This document shows positions 1 to 6,410 of a DNA stretch of 11,886 nucleotides, in pieces. Numbering within the stretch: the stretch's first letter is position 1; each line of letters begins with the position of its first letter. The stretch covers positions 1-11,886 of the forward strand of contig CAYUFF010000023.1 in assembly GCA_964444075.1 (NCBI GenBank), read 5' to 3'. The position numbers and the translations under genes are program-made. The DNA comes from CAYUFF01 sp964444075 (lineage in GTDB: Archaea; Aenigmatarchaeota; Aenigmatarchaeia; CG10238-14; SCSR01). The notes beneath the pieces are model-generated. The model saw nothing but the letters and a program-made list of their open reading frames with translations. It was not told where the DNA came from and made no database searches.

Positions 1-1
1 C

Positions 2-1711
2 GGCCTCGGGAGAGGATGCTTGTTCATCGACACGGAAAACACGTTCAGCCCGACGAGGATAGTGAGCATGGCAAAAGCCGTGGGTTTGGATCCGCAGGAA
101 GTGTTGAAAAATATTTACGTGAGCAGGGCGTTCAACAGCGAGCACCAGATTTCTCTGGTCGAGAGCGCTAAGGAACTCATAGAGGAGAAGGACATAGGGT
201 TGATCGTGATAGACAGCCTGACTTCCCACTTCAGGGCCGATTACATAGGGAGGGGTGAGCTAGCCACGAGGCAGCAGAAGCTCAACAAACACTTACACAT
301 GCTGCAAAGGTACGCGGACGCTTACAACTTAGCTGTTTACGTCACCAACCAGGTGATGGCTAAGCCGGACGTCCTTTTCGGGGACCCCACCGCTCCCGTC
401 GGCGGTCACGTGCTGGCCCACATGTGCTTAACTCCCGACACCCTTTTGGTAACCGAAGACGGCCTCGAAAAGATTGAAAACGTGCATAACCCAATGAAAG
501 TTTACGGGTACAGGGAAGGCCACGGTTTTTACAGGCTCGTCGAGAAGGCGGAGGTAGAGGAAGAGAATATACTCGAGATAAACAACACCCTGAAGCTCTC
601 GGAGAACCATAGGGTCTTCGTTTTCACGCAGAACGGGTTCAAGGAGGTGCTGGCAAGGGATTTGAAGGAAGGAGACTTCCTAATCCTACCGAAGGAAATA
701 AGGGTGAAGGAAAGGATACTCAACCTACCGGCTGCTGAGGAAGGATATGATGGGGTGAAAGCCGTTAGCGAGATGGACGAAAACCTCGCGTGGCTGCTCG
801 GGTATTGCGTGGGCAACGGCCTTCAAATCTCGAGCAGAGGCGTTACATTTAGAGTGAGGGAAAGGGACTCGGAAGTCTTGGAAAGATACTGTAAAACCTT
901 TTACGAGCTCTTCGGAATCAGGCCGGAAATCTCTCGTGAAGAGGGGAGAAGAACGTTCAAGGTAACGGTTTCGAGCGGATATGTTGCGAAACTCTTCCGC
1001 TACCTAACCCAGAACGTTCGCGAGGTTTTCACGGAGAGGAGAGCGATAATAAAGGCTTTCCTCAGGGGCTTGTTCGACGCTCGCGGTACAGTTTCCGAAA
1101 GCTCCGTGGAACTCACGATGCAAAGGGATTTTTTGGTGTTCGTTAAGCTGTTGCTCTTGAGGCTCGGGACGAACGCAAGGATAACGCGAAGGGGAAAGCA
1201 CTACCATCTCATCGTCAGTCCGAGAAAATTTTCGGAAATCGGTTTTACCTCGGTAGAGAAGCGTAGAAAGCTGACAGAGCTCGGTAAGAAGAACGGAAGG
1301 AAACCAACCCTTCCGCTGAAAAGAGAAAGGGTAACTCAGGTCTTGCGCGACTTAGGAATAAGGGTTAAGTTTTCGTCCTCTCGAGGCAACGTTACTTACG
1401 AAGAGCTGAAAGAGTTGTGTGAGCGGTACGAGGCCGCGAGGGAAGTCTTCGGTTCCCTCCTCGAGCTGAGCTTCGAGAGAGTAACTTCCATAAGGAAGCT
1501 CAACTCTAAGGAAAGGCTCGTCGACGTAGAGACAGAATCTTCCAACTTCTTCGCCAACGGTTACTTGGTTCACAATTCTACCTTCCGAATCTACCTCAGG
1601 AAGGGTAGGGGCGGGATAAGGATCGCGAGGCTGGTAGACGCGCCAAACCTACCCGAAGCCGAGGCCGTCTTCAAGATAACAGAAGAGGGTATAAGGGATG
1701 TCGAGGAGTGA
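2..1711 (+). CDS. radA: DNA repair and recombination protein RadA, intein-containing, 5' end cut off by window
   Basis: This is the archaeal RecA/Rad51 recombinase, which forms filaments on single-stranded DNA and performs ATP-dependent strand exchange. The reading frame is open from base 2, and the N-terminal domain and Walker A lie upstream of the window. The visible N-extein opens in the segment after Walker A (LFIDTENTFSPTRI). It continues through Walker B (GLIVIDSLTS, about bases 197-226), the GELATRQQKLNKHLHML stretch, and VTNQV...FGDPTAPVGGHVLAH, which covers the L2 DNA-binding region. After the intein (425-1576) the C-extein resumes with STFRIYLRKGRGG and ends with LPEAEAVFKITEEGI, a normal RadA C-terminus. 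Without the intein the protein reads through with no gap, so it should be functional once spliced. The gene converges on the FAD dehydrogenase with 34 bp between stop codons. Family assignment is very secure; the start cannot be given. Confidence 0.96.
   Translation, partial: GLGRGCLFIDTENTFSPTRIVSMAKAVGLDPQEVLKNIYVSRAFNSEHQISLVESAKELIEEKDIGLIVIDSLTSHFRADYIGRGELATRQQKLNKHLHMLQRYADAYNLAVYVTNQVMAKPDVLFGDPTAPVGGHVLAHMCLTPDTLLVTEDGLEKIENVHNPMKVYGYREGHGFYRLVEKAEVEEENILEINNTLKLSENHRVFVFTQNGFKEVLARDLKEGDFLILPKEIRVKERILNLPAAEEGYDGVKAVSEMDENLAWLLGYCVGNGLQISSRGVTFRVRERDSEVLERYCKTFYELFGIRPEISREEGRRTFKVTVSSGYVAKLFRYLTQNVREVFTERRAIIKAFLRGLFDARGTVSESSVELTMQRDFLVFVKLLLLRLGTNARITRRGKHYHLIVSPRKFSEIGFTSVEKRRKLTELGKKNGRKPTLPLKRERVTQVLRDLGIRVKFSSSRGNVTYEELKELCERYEAAREVFGSLLELSFERVTSIRKLNSKERLVDVETESSNFFANGYLVHNSTFRIYLRKGRGGIRIARLVDAPNLPEAEAVFKITEEGIRDVEE
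425..1576 (+). mobile_element. RadA intein (384 aa) with degenerate LAGLIDADG homing endonuclease
   Basis: This in-frame protein intron excises itself from RadA. It starts with Cys1 (CLTPDTLLVTEDG, block A) and ends in VHN, with Ser as the first C-extein residue, so the classical Cys1 / penultimate His383 / Asn384 / Ser+1 splicing set is intact. Block B is LSENHRVFV with its His, followed by KEGDFLILP. Block F is VDVETESSNFFANGYL. The middle is a LAGLIDADG endonuclease with two motif copies, LAWLLGYCVGNG (bases 785-820) and FLRGLFDARG (1058-1087). Family members normally carry Asp or Glu just before the final Gly of each motif. Here those residues are Asn (intein residue 131) and Arg (residue 220), so DNA cleavage is probably lost while splicing remains. 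The insertion point lies just after the conserved GGHVLAH of the L2 region. Confidence 0.95.
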
Positions 1712-1745
1712 AGGTTAGCTTACCCCTCGACCGAAGTCCGTAGAG

Positions 1746-3044
1746 CTACCTTTCCGAAAACGTTTTGACGCCCATCGCCGCTATCATGCCGGTCGCGGCC
1801 GCTCCCACTATCCCGCGGGAGACCCCGGCTCCGTCGCCAGCGACGAACACCCGGGGAACGCTGGTTTGGAGGCGCTCGTTAGTCACGACCCTCATGGCGT
1901 AGAACTTGACTTCCGGTGCGTAGAGCAAGGTCGAAGAAGAATCAACTCCTGGTATTACTTTCCCAAGCTTCTCCAACCCCTCGAGTAGGTTTTTGACTAT
2001 CCTGTAAGGGTACGCCATGGAAATGTCGCCGGGGGTGACGTCCTTCAGGGTGGGCTCTACGTAGCTCCTCTCTATCCTCTCCCAGGTAGACCTCCTGTGC
2101 TTCTTCAGGTCGCCGAGCCTCTGTATTACTGGCTTCCCGCCTCCAAGGACGTTGGTCTGGGACACGACCCACTTACCGTACTTCGTCGTGTCTTCGAGCG
2201 GCCTCGTCAACCCTACCCTTACTAAGAACGCGAAGTTTGTGTTTTCGGACTTTTTGAACCGCATGGAGTGGCCGTTGACGCCAAACAGGGAATTTCCGTA
2301 ACTTTCGACCGTGACGAAACCGCTGGGGCAGGTGCAAAAAGTCCTGACGAAGTCGTCGTAGCTCTCCGTCCTTATGTGAAACTTTGGGTCCCAACATTTG
2401 TACTCGTGGATGATTTCCTCCACGACCTCGTTGGGGACTTCCACCCTCACGCCTACGTCGACGGGGTTGAACTTTAGAGGTATTCCCAACCTTTTCGCCT
2501 GTTCGGACAACCATTCGGAACCGCCCCTGCCGGGAGCGACTATCAAGAAGTCGGCCTCCAAGGTGCCCTTGTCGGTCTCGACCATCACCTTATTTCCCTT
2601 GACGCGAAAGTTTATCGCTCTGGTAGAAAGGAGGAAATCCACCCCCTCCCTCTCCAACTCCCTCTTGAACTTTTCCATCACTTTAGGCAGGACGTCTGAG
2701 CCTATGTGCCTCTGCTTCGTCGGCACGAACTTTATTCCAGCCCTGGCAGCCCTCACCTCGAGTTCTCTTTGCCTTTCCAAGAAAAAGCTGTCGCTTCCAG
2801 GGAGGCCGAACTTTTCGAAGGACCTGTAGACCTTTTCTACAAGTTCCCACGCCTCTTCCTCGGTAACGAACTCCGTCAGGTCTCCCCCCACCCGCGGGTG
2901 GAAGTTCAGCTTACCGTCTACACACAGCCCGGCGCCCCCGACAGAGCTTCTCTTCTCCACGACGGTAACCCTGAAGGAGTCGGAAAGCTCTTTAGAAGCG
3001 AAGAGACCTGCGGGCCCGGCGCCTACTACTATAACTTTCTTCAA
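1746..3044 (-). CDS. FAD-dependent dehydrogenase, COG2509-like (uncharacterised)
   Basis: This 432-residue flavoprotein has an N-terminal Rossmann FAD-binding site: VVGAGPAGLFAS with the GxGxxG at residues 8-13, and Glu30 at the end of strand 2 (TVVEK) for the FAD ribose. Next come VGGAGLC (35-41), an IVAPGRGGSEWL segment (168-179), and a C-terminal FAD motif, RVFVAGDGAGVSRGIVGAA (398-416). This arrangement matches the uncharacterised FAD-dependent dehydrogenases of COG2509; no substrate is known to me. A CxC pair in FCTCPSG (Cys237, Cys239) could be redox-active, which is inference. The chosen start is TTG, because no ATG or GTG lies upstream in frame and the nucleotide-binding strand begins right there. 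A TATA-like AAATTTAAG lies about 35 bp upstream on the minus strand. The gene is monocistronic and convergent with radA. Confidence 0.85.
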   Translation of the reverse strand: MKKVIVVGAGPAGLFASKELSDSFRVTVVEKRSSVGGAGLCVDGKLNFHPRVGGDLTEFVTEEEAWELVEKVYRSFEKFGLPGSDSFFLERQRELEVRAARAGIKFVPTKQRHIGSDVLPKVMEKFKRELEREGVDFLLSTRAINFRVKGNKVMVETDKGTLEADFLIVAPGRGGSEWLSEQAKRLGIPLKFNPVDVGVRVEVPNEVVEEIIHEYKCWDPKFHIRTESYDDFVRTFCTCPSGFVTVESYGNSLFGVNGHSMRFKKSENTNFAFLVRVGLTRPLEDTTKYGKWVVSQTNVLGGGKPVIQRLGDLKKHRRSTWERIERSYVEPTLKDVTPGDISMAYPYRIVKNLLEGLEKLGKVIPGVDSSSTLLYAPEVKFYAMRVVTNERLQTSVPRVFVAGDGAGVSRGIVGAAATGMIAAMGVKTFSER

Positions 3045-3073
3045 AACTTCCCTACCGAAATTTGGAGGAGACG

Positions 3074-3085
3074 CTTAAATTTTTT
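3074..3085 (-). promoter_or_regulatory. TATA-like element for the FAD dehydrogenase
   Basis: Read on the minus strand the sequence is AAAAAATTTAAG, about 30-41 bp before the TTG start. That predicts a transcript with a leader of only about ten bases. It was assigned by match to the archaeal TATA box and by spacing only. Confidence 0.4.
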
Positions 3086-3128
3086 GACGGAGAAACTCGC
3101 GGATACTCGGGAGCGGCCCAACGAAGGT

Positions 3129-3137
3129 TATTTAAAC
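3129..3137 (+). promoter_or_regulatory. TATA-like element driving the membrane-protein transcript
   Basis: TATTTAAAC is a good archaeal TATA box in an A+T-rich stretch that continues to about 3175. It points rightward, divergent from the FAD dehydrogenase promoter about 45 bp away. Transcription would start near 3155, giving the membrane-protein mRNA an unusually long leader (about 100 nt) for this window. Confidence 0.4.
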
Positions 3138-3254
3138 AAAACTATCTTCAGAGTATAATAGAATATTTTTATGTAAAGTGTTGAGAACAGTATGGAGAGG
3201 AGGTGAATACACGCTGCAACGCCGAACTTCCCGGTGGGTCGTTAGGTGGTGTCG

Positions 3255-3686
3255 ATGGGAAAGGGTGCGTTGGGAGAATTTCTCAAACCCGACCTACCAA
3301 AGGTGCTGACCTCCCTCCTCCTGATGACGTTAGCCGTCTCGCGTGTGGGCACCGACATGTGCGAGGTTTGCTCCGTCCCAGCGCCGTCTTCCAGACCTGG
3401 GTTGTGGTTGGTCAACTGGGACATCGACCCCACGCGGTCGAAGACGGGCGAGCTCATCCACCCCTCCTTCCCTCATTCTAAGTTCGTAATAAAAACCATT
3501 TTCCTCGAGGCTCCCTACTACACAGACAAACCCTTTCCCGTTTCACCAGCCGACCCGTTTTTCATTCCGCCCGCTTGGGTTTTATTGCTCAACCTACCTT
3601 ACTGGTACGCCTTAGCCTGCCTCGCCTGCTGGTGGTCGAAAAGGATAGCCTTCGGCCGTCGAGCCTCCAGCGAGCGGGTTTTTTAA
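3255..3686 (+). CDS. Small two-helix membrane protein, unknown function
   Basis: This is a 143-residue protein from ATG 3255. I prefer this start because GGTGGTG sits a few bases upstream; in-frame GTG codons at 3246 and 3249 would add three residues, and an in-frame TAG at 3243-3245 rules out anything longer. The N-terminal segment (FLKPDLPKVLTSLLLMTLAV, about residues 9-28) contains a hydrophobic helix. A polar middle includes a Cys-x-x-Cys (DMCEVC). The C-terminal half has a second strongly hydrophobic span, WVLLLNLPYWYALACLACWW, followed by positive charges (SKR, GRR). A short helix after FLKP, a polar loop and a C-terminal Tyr/Trp-rich helix resemble small uncharacterised archaeal membrane proteins. 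I do not recognise a named family. It lies between the FAD dehydrogenase and the 78-residue gene, each with its own promoter. Confidence 0.7.
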   Translation: MGKGALGEFLKPDLPKVLTSLLLMTLAVSRVGTDMCEVCSVPAPSSRPGLWLVNWDIDPTRSKTGELIHPSFPHSKFVIKTIFLEAPYYTDKPFPVSPADPFFIPPAWVLLLNLPYWYALACLACWWSKRIAFGRRASSERVF

Positions 3687-3687
3687 G
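3680..3687 (+). promoter_or_regulatory. TATA box for the 78-aa gene (leaderless)
   Basis: TTTTTAAG is centred about 25 bp before ATG 3709 and overlaps the stop codon of the preceding gene. The T-run could also help end the upstream transcript. The spacing predicts a leaderless mRNA. Confidence 0.5.
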
Positions 3688-3708
3688 TTCTCCTGGGAAA
3701 TTTATTCC

Positions 3709-3945
3709 ATGGAGAGCTTGATGAACGAACTGAAGAAGTACAAGCACGTTTCCGAGGCCGAGCAGTGGCAGTTTTTCGTTAAGGAAGACGGTAATTACTG
3801 CGCTCTAGTAGGTTACGATACAAAACGTAGCACAGCTATGGTAATACCGTTCGACTTGGAGACCGCGAATTACCTAAAGGATCTGCTGACGAGGTTTATT
3901 AACCTGAAGGGAGCTCAGTATCGCGCCGGAGTGGAGGTAGGATGA
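3709..3945 (+). CDS. Conserved-looking small protein, 78 aa, function unknown
   Basis: I do not recognise this gene. It encodes 78 residues with an N-terminal amphipathic helix (MESLMNELKKYKHV). Two strand-like pieces follow (EQWQFFVKEDG and YCALVGYDTKRSTAMVIPF), then a C-terminal helix (ETANYLKDLLTRFINL). The composition is soluble, with no signal peptide or zinc motif. ATG 3709 is chosen because a TATA box lies about 25 bp upstream, as for other leaderless genes here; in-frame ATG 3721 is an alternative. The codon pattern matches the neighbouring genes and the ORF fills the space up to the uL30 promoter, so it is probably real. It stands alone in front of uL30 and is transcribed separately, so the context does not reveal its role. 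Confidence 0.7.
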   Translation: MESLMNELKKYKHVSEAEQWQFFVKEDGNYCALVGYDTKRSTAMVIPFDLETANYLKDLLTRFINLKGAQYRAGVEVG

Positions 3946-3972
3946 GGTCGGTAAGTCGCAGGTCGCCCAAGC

Positions 3973-3981
3973 ATTTAAAAA
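3973..3981 (+). promoter_or_regulatory. TATA box for the uL30 gene (leaderless)
   Basis: The ATTTAAAAA element is centred about 28 bp before ATG 4005, the distance expected for transcription starting at or next to the start codon. No GGAGG-type site precedes the ATG, which fits a leaderless mRNA. Confidence 0.6.
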
Positions 3982-4004
3982 GTTCGGCGGGCTAATTAAA
4001 TTCT

Positions 4005-4460
4005 ATGCTAGCGGTAGTGAGGATAAGGGGAAGGGTGGGGGTCAGGAAGGAGGTCGAAGATACTCTACGGATGCTTAGGTTGAAAAGGATAAACCACTGC
4101 GTCGTGCTGCCGGATACGCCGAGCTACCGCGGAATGCTGATGAAAGTTAAAGATTACGTCGCTTTCGGTAAGTTGGATTTCGAAACCTTTTTGGAGTTGT
4201 TGAGGAGGAGGGGGAGGTTGGTCGGGGAAAGGAAGCTTGACGAGGAGAGCGTTAAGGAGACCGGGTTTAACACGATAGAAGAGTTGGCCGAGGCTATCTA
4301 CCACGGGAAGGTCAGGATGGCGGACGTAAGAAACCTTAAACCCGTTTTCAGGTTGCATCCGCCTTCGAAGGGGCACAAGTCGATAAAAAAGCACTACCCG
4401 AGGGGCTCCTTGGGGGATTGGGGAGAAGGGATAGCCGACCTGATAAGGAGGATGGTTTGA
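4005..4460 (+). CDS. rpl30: 50S ribosomal protein L30 (uL30), archaeal type
   Basis: This is a 151-residue large-subunit ribosomal protein. It opens with LAVVRIRGRVGVRKEVEDTL, the uL30 signature, then has LRLKRINHCVVLPDTPSYRGML. The long archaeal/eukaryotic C-terminal extension follows (FNTIEELAEAIYHGKV...PVFRLHPPSKGHKSIKKHYP), ending GSLGDWGEGIADLIRRM. The length matches archaeal uL30 (about 150 residues) rather than the roughly 60-residue bacterial form. ATG 4005 gives the expected N-terminus and has a well-placed TATA box. In many archaea this gene sits in the spc ribosomal operon between uS5 and uL15. Here it is a single-gene unit between a small unknown protein and a gap before top6B. 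Confidence 0.96.
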   Translation: MLAVVRIRGRVGVRKEVEDTLRMLRLKRINHCVVLPDTPSYRGMLMKVKDYVAFGKLDFETFLELLRRRGRLVGERKLDEESVKETGFNTIEELAEAIYHGKVRMADVRNLKPVFRLHPPSKGHKSIKKHYPRGSLGDWGEGIADLIRRMV

Positions 4461-4856
4461 GGCCGGGTGGAAGGTTTTAGCCCTCGATTAAAGTTGTTAA
4501 CCAGAACACTTAAAACACTACTTATGGTGCCATACAATCGATCCCTCCAACGGTTAAATCCCCCACTCCGACGGTAACTGATCCCCTCGCAATTAATGAA
4601 CGCTTCCGTCGGTACGCCTACCTCCCTTACCATTACTACATCCTCACCTACGGAAACAAGCATCTGTTACGCTTGAGGAATGTTGAAATTTACCGCGAGC
4701 TTTAGCGTGGCTCGCGAACCCAAGAACAGAAATGTGGTTTAAAAGGGGGCGCCACCAGCTTCTCTCGGGCGCGAGTAAAAAACTTTAAGTTGGCGCAGAA
4801 AAAAATAACTACAACCTTCACCGCGCCCGTAATTCTCGGAGGAAAGAGAAGAAAGG
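4461..4856 (+). other. 396-bp gap between uL30 and top6B, no secure gene
   Basis: No plus-strand gene is evident. Three things stand out. A 7-bp inverted repeat (4568-4574 with 4606-4612) encloses 31 bases. A tight 7-bp hairpin (CGCGAGC 4694-4700 with 4710-4716) has a 9-base loop. Two TATA-like elements, GTTTAAAAG near 4737 and CTTTAAG near 4783, could start the top6B transcript. The pyrimidine-rich stretch 4540-4660 has the strand bias of a minus-strand gene. A minus-strand frame from ATG 4663 to 4394 (89 codons) has a TATA-like GTAAATTT about 25 bp upstream, but it runs into the uL30 end and I recognise nothing in it. An RNA gene is the alternative. Confidence 0.4.
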
Positions 4857-6410
4857 GTGTCTGTGTTGAAGGGAGAAGTCGCGAAGGAAATAGCCAAAGA
4901 CATGAGAGAAATTTCGGTCGCGGAATTCTTCGAGAGGAACAAGCACTTCCTGGGTTACGAGAACCCGACGAAGAGCTTGCTGACCGTGGTGAAGGAGGCT
5001 GTCGACAACGCCATTGAGTTTTGTTGCGAGGCCATGATCCCACCCGAGATAAAAGTTAAGGTGAAGCCGTTGGGCGATAACAGGTTCAGGATAGTGGTAG
5101 AGGATAACGGGCCTGGTGTCGTCGAGGAAAAGATTCCCTACGCCTTCGGAAAGGTCCTATACGGCTCTAGGTTTCACGTCCTGAAGCAATCCAGGAGCCT
5201 TTTCGGAATAGGGATTAAGGGCGCCTGTCTCTACGCTCAACTTACCACGGGAAAGCCGATAAAGGTCGAGAGCTCTACGGGAAAGGGTCGGATCCACGTG
5301 TACGAGCTGATGATCGACGTCACGAGGAACGAGCCGAAAATAATCTCACACACCACGAAGGAGAATCCTGGAGGAAAGCACGGTACGAAAGTCGAACTCG
5401 TCGTCGAAGGGAGGTACGTCAGTGCCGGCCACTCGATACCCAACTATCTAAAACAAACGGCGATGATAAACCCCTACGCGAAGATAATCTTCGAGGGGCC
5501 GGACGGAAAGACCGTGTTCGAGAGGGTCACGGAAGAAATGCCACCGCCTCCTAAGAGGATAAAACCCCATCCCCACGGAGTCGAGCTTGGGGTGTTGAGG
5601 AGGATGCTTTTCCTCACGAGGGAAAGGAGTCTCGTGTCGTTCTTGACGAAGGAATTCTGCAGGGTGGGGAAGACGACCGCGGAGAGGGTTTGCAGGCAGG
5701 CTCGGCTACCACCTTCGGCAAAACCGCAGGAGCTTTCCCTGACGGAAATAGAAAGGTTGTACAGAGCTCTCCAAAGAGCGAAGGTAAAGGCGCCGCCAAC
5801 CGATTGTCTCTCCCCCATAGGGGAAAAACTGTTAATCGAAGGGTTGAAGAAGGAGGTTAAGCCAGAATTTGCGGTCGCGGTAACGCGGCCACCAGCCGTT
5901 TACCGCGGCATTCCCTTCCAGGTCGAGGTGGCCGTGGGTTACGGAGGGGAACTCCCCCAGGAGAATTGCTTGCTCTTTAGGTTCGCGAACAAAGTCCCTC
6001 TTTTCTACCACCAAGGAGATTGCGTGATAACTCAGGCCGTAAAGGAAGTGGATTGGACGAGGTACGGTATTTCACAACCAAAAGGACAGCTGCCGGCGGG
6101 GCCCCTCGCGATCTTGGTTCACTTCGCGTCGGTCTGGGTGCCCTTTACTTCCGAGGGGAAGCAGGCCATAGCAGGGTACCCAGAAGTCTTAAAGGAGATA
6201 AAGTTAGCTCTCCAAGAAGCGGGGAGGAAGATAAAGAGGTACGTGAGGAAGAAGGAAAGGATGAGGGAGATGCTGATGAGGAAAAGGATGTTCGAAAGGT
6301 ACCTGCCGGTAGTCGCGGAGTCGCTCGAGACCCTTACTGGAAAGGGTAAGGAAGAAATATTAAAAAAGTTGGAGGAAATGATTAGGAGTAGGGAGGGTGA
6401 AAGGAAGTGA
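4857..6410 (+). CDS. top6B: Type II DNA topoisomerase VI subunit B
   Basis: This is the ATPase subunit (517 aa) of the A2B2 topoisomerase that passes one duplex through another to relax and decatenate DNA. The GHKL ATP site is complete: VVKEAVDNA (Glu47 base, Asn51 Mg), VEDNGPG (82-88, Asp83), FGIGIKGACLYAQLTTGKP (116-134, ATP lid), and GGKHGTKVEL (172-181). A helix-two-turn-helix region lies about 245-330. The transducer domain carries the switch lysine in TSEGKQAIAG (Lys435), followed by a long charged helix (KIKRYVRKKERM) reaching toward subunit A. GTG 4857 gives an N-terminus like other B subunits; GGAGG (4838-4842) and GAAAGG lie upstream, and GTG 4863 is an alternative. The stop overlaps the top6A start by 4 bp, indicating translational coupling in one operon. 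Confidence 0.97.
   Translation: MSVLKGEVAKEIAKDMREISVAEFFERNKHFLGYENPTKSLLTVVKEAVDNAIEFCCEAMIPPEIKVKVKPLGDNRFRIVVEDNGPGVVEEKIPYAFGKVLYGSRFHVLKQSRSLFGIGIKGACLYAQLTTGKPIKVESSTGKGRIHVYELMIDVTRNEPKIISHTTKENPGGKHGTKVELVVEGRYVSAGHSIPNYLKQTAMINPYAKIIFEGPDGKTVFERVTEEMPPPPKRIKPHPHGVELGVLRRMLFLTRERSLVSFLTKEFCRVGKTTAERVCRQARLPPSAKPQELSLTEIERLYRALQRAKVKAPPTDCLSPIGEKLLIEGLKKEVKPEFAVAVTRPPAVYRGIPFQVEVAVGYGGELPQENCLLFRFANKVPLFYHQGDCVITQAVKEVDWTRYGISQPKGQLPAGPLAILVHFASVWVPFTSEGKQAIAGYPEVLKEIKLALQEAGRKIKRYVRKKERMREMLMRKRMFERYLPVVAESLETLTGKGKEEILKKLEEMIRSREGERK
6392..6400 (+). promoter_or_regulatory. Strong ribosome binding site for top6A
   Basis: GGAGGGTGA lies inside the end of top6B, six bases before GTG 6407. 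It fixes the overlapping GTG start and supports coupled translation of the two Topo VI subunits. Confidence 0.75.

Noticed and set aside
2398..2829. 143-aa plus-strand frame inside the FAD dehydrogenase
   Set aside because: It is antisense to a gene with complete FAD motifs; the translation is Ser/Pro/Leu-rich without motifs.
3203..3481. 92-codon plus-strand frame starting GTG inside the GGAGGTGA sequence
   Set aside because: It overlaps the membrane-protein frame. Its translation is rich in Gly/Pro/Arg with no structure, whereas the other frame gives two clear hydrophobic helices.
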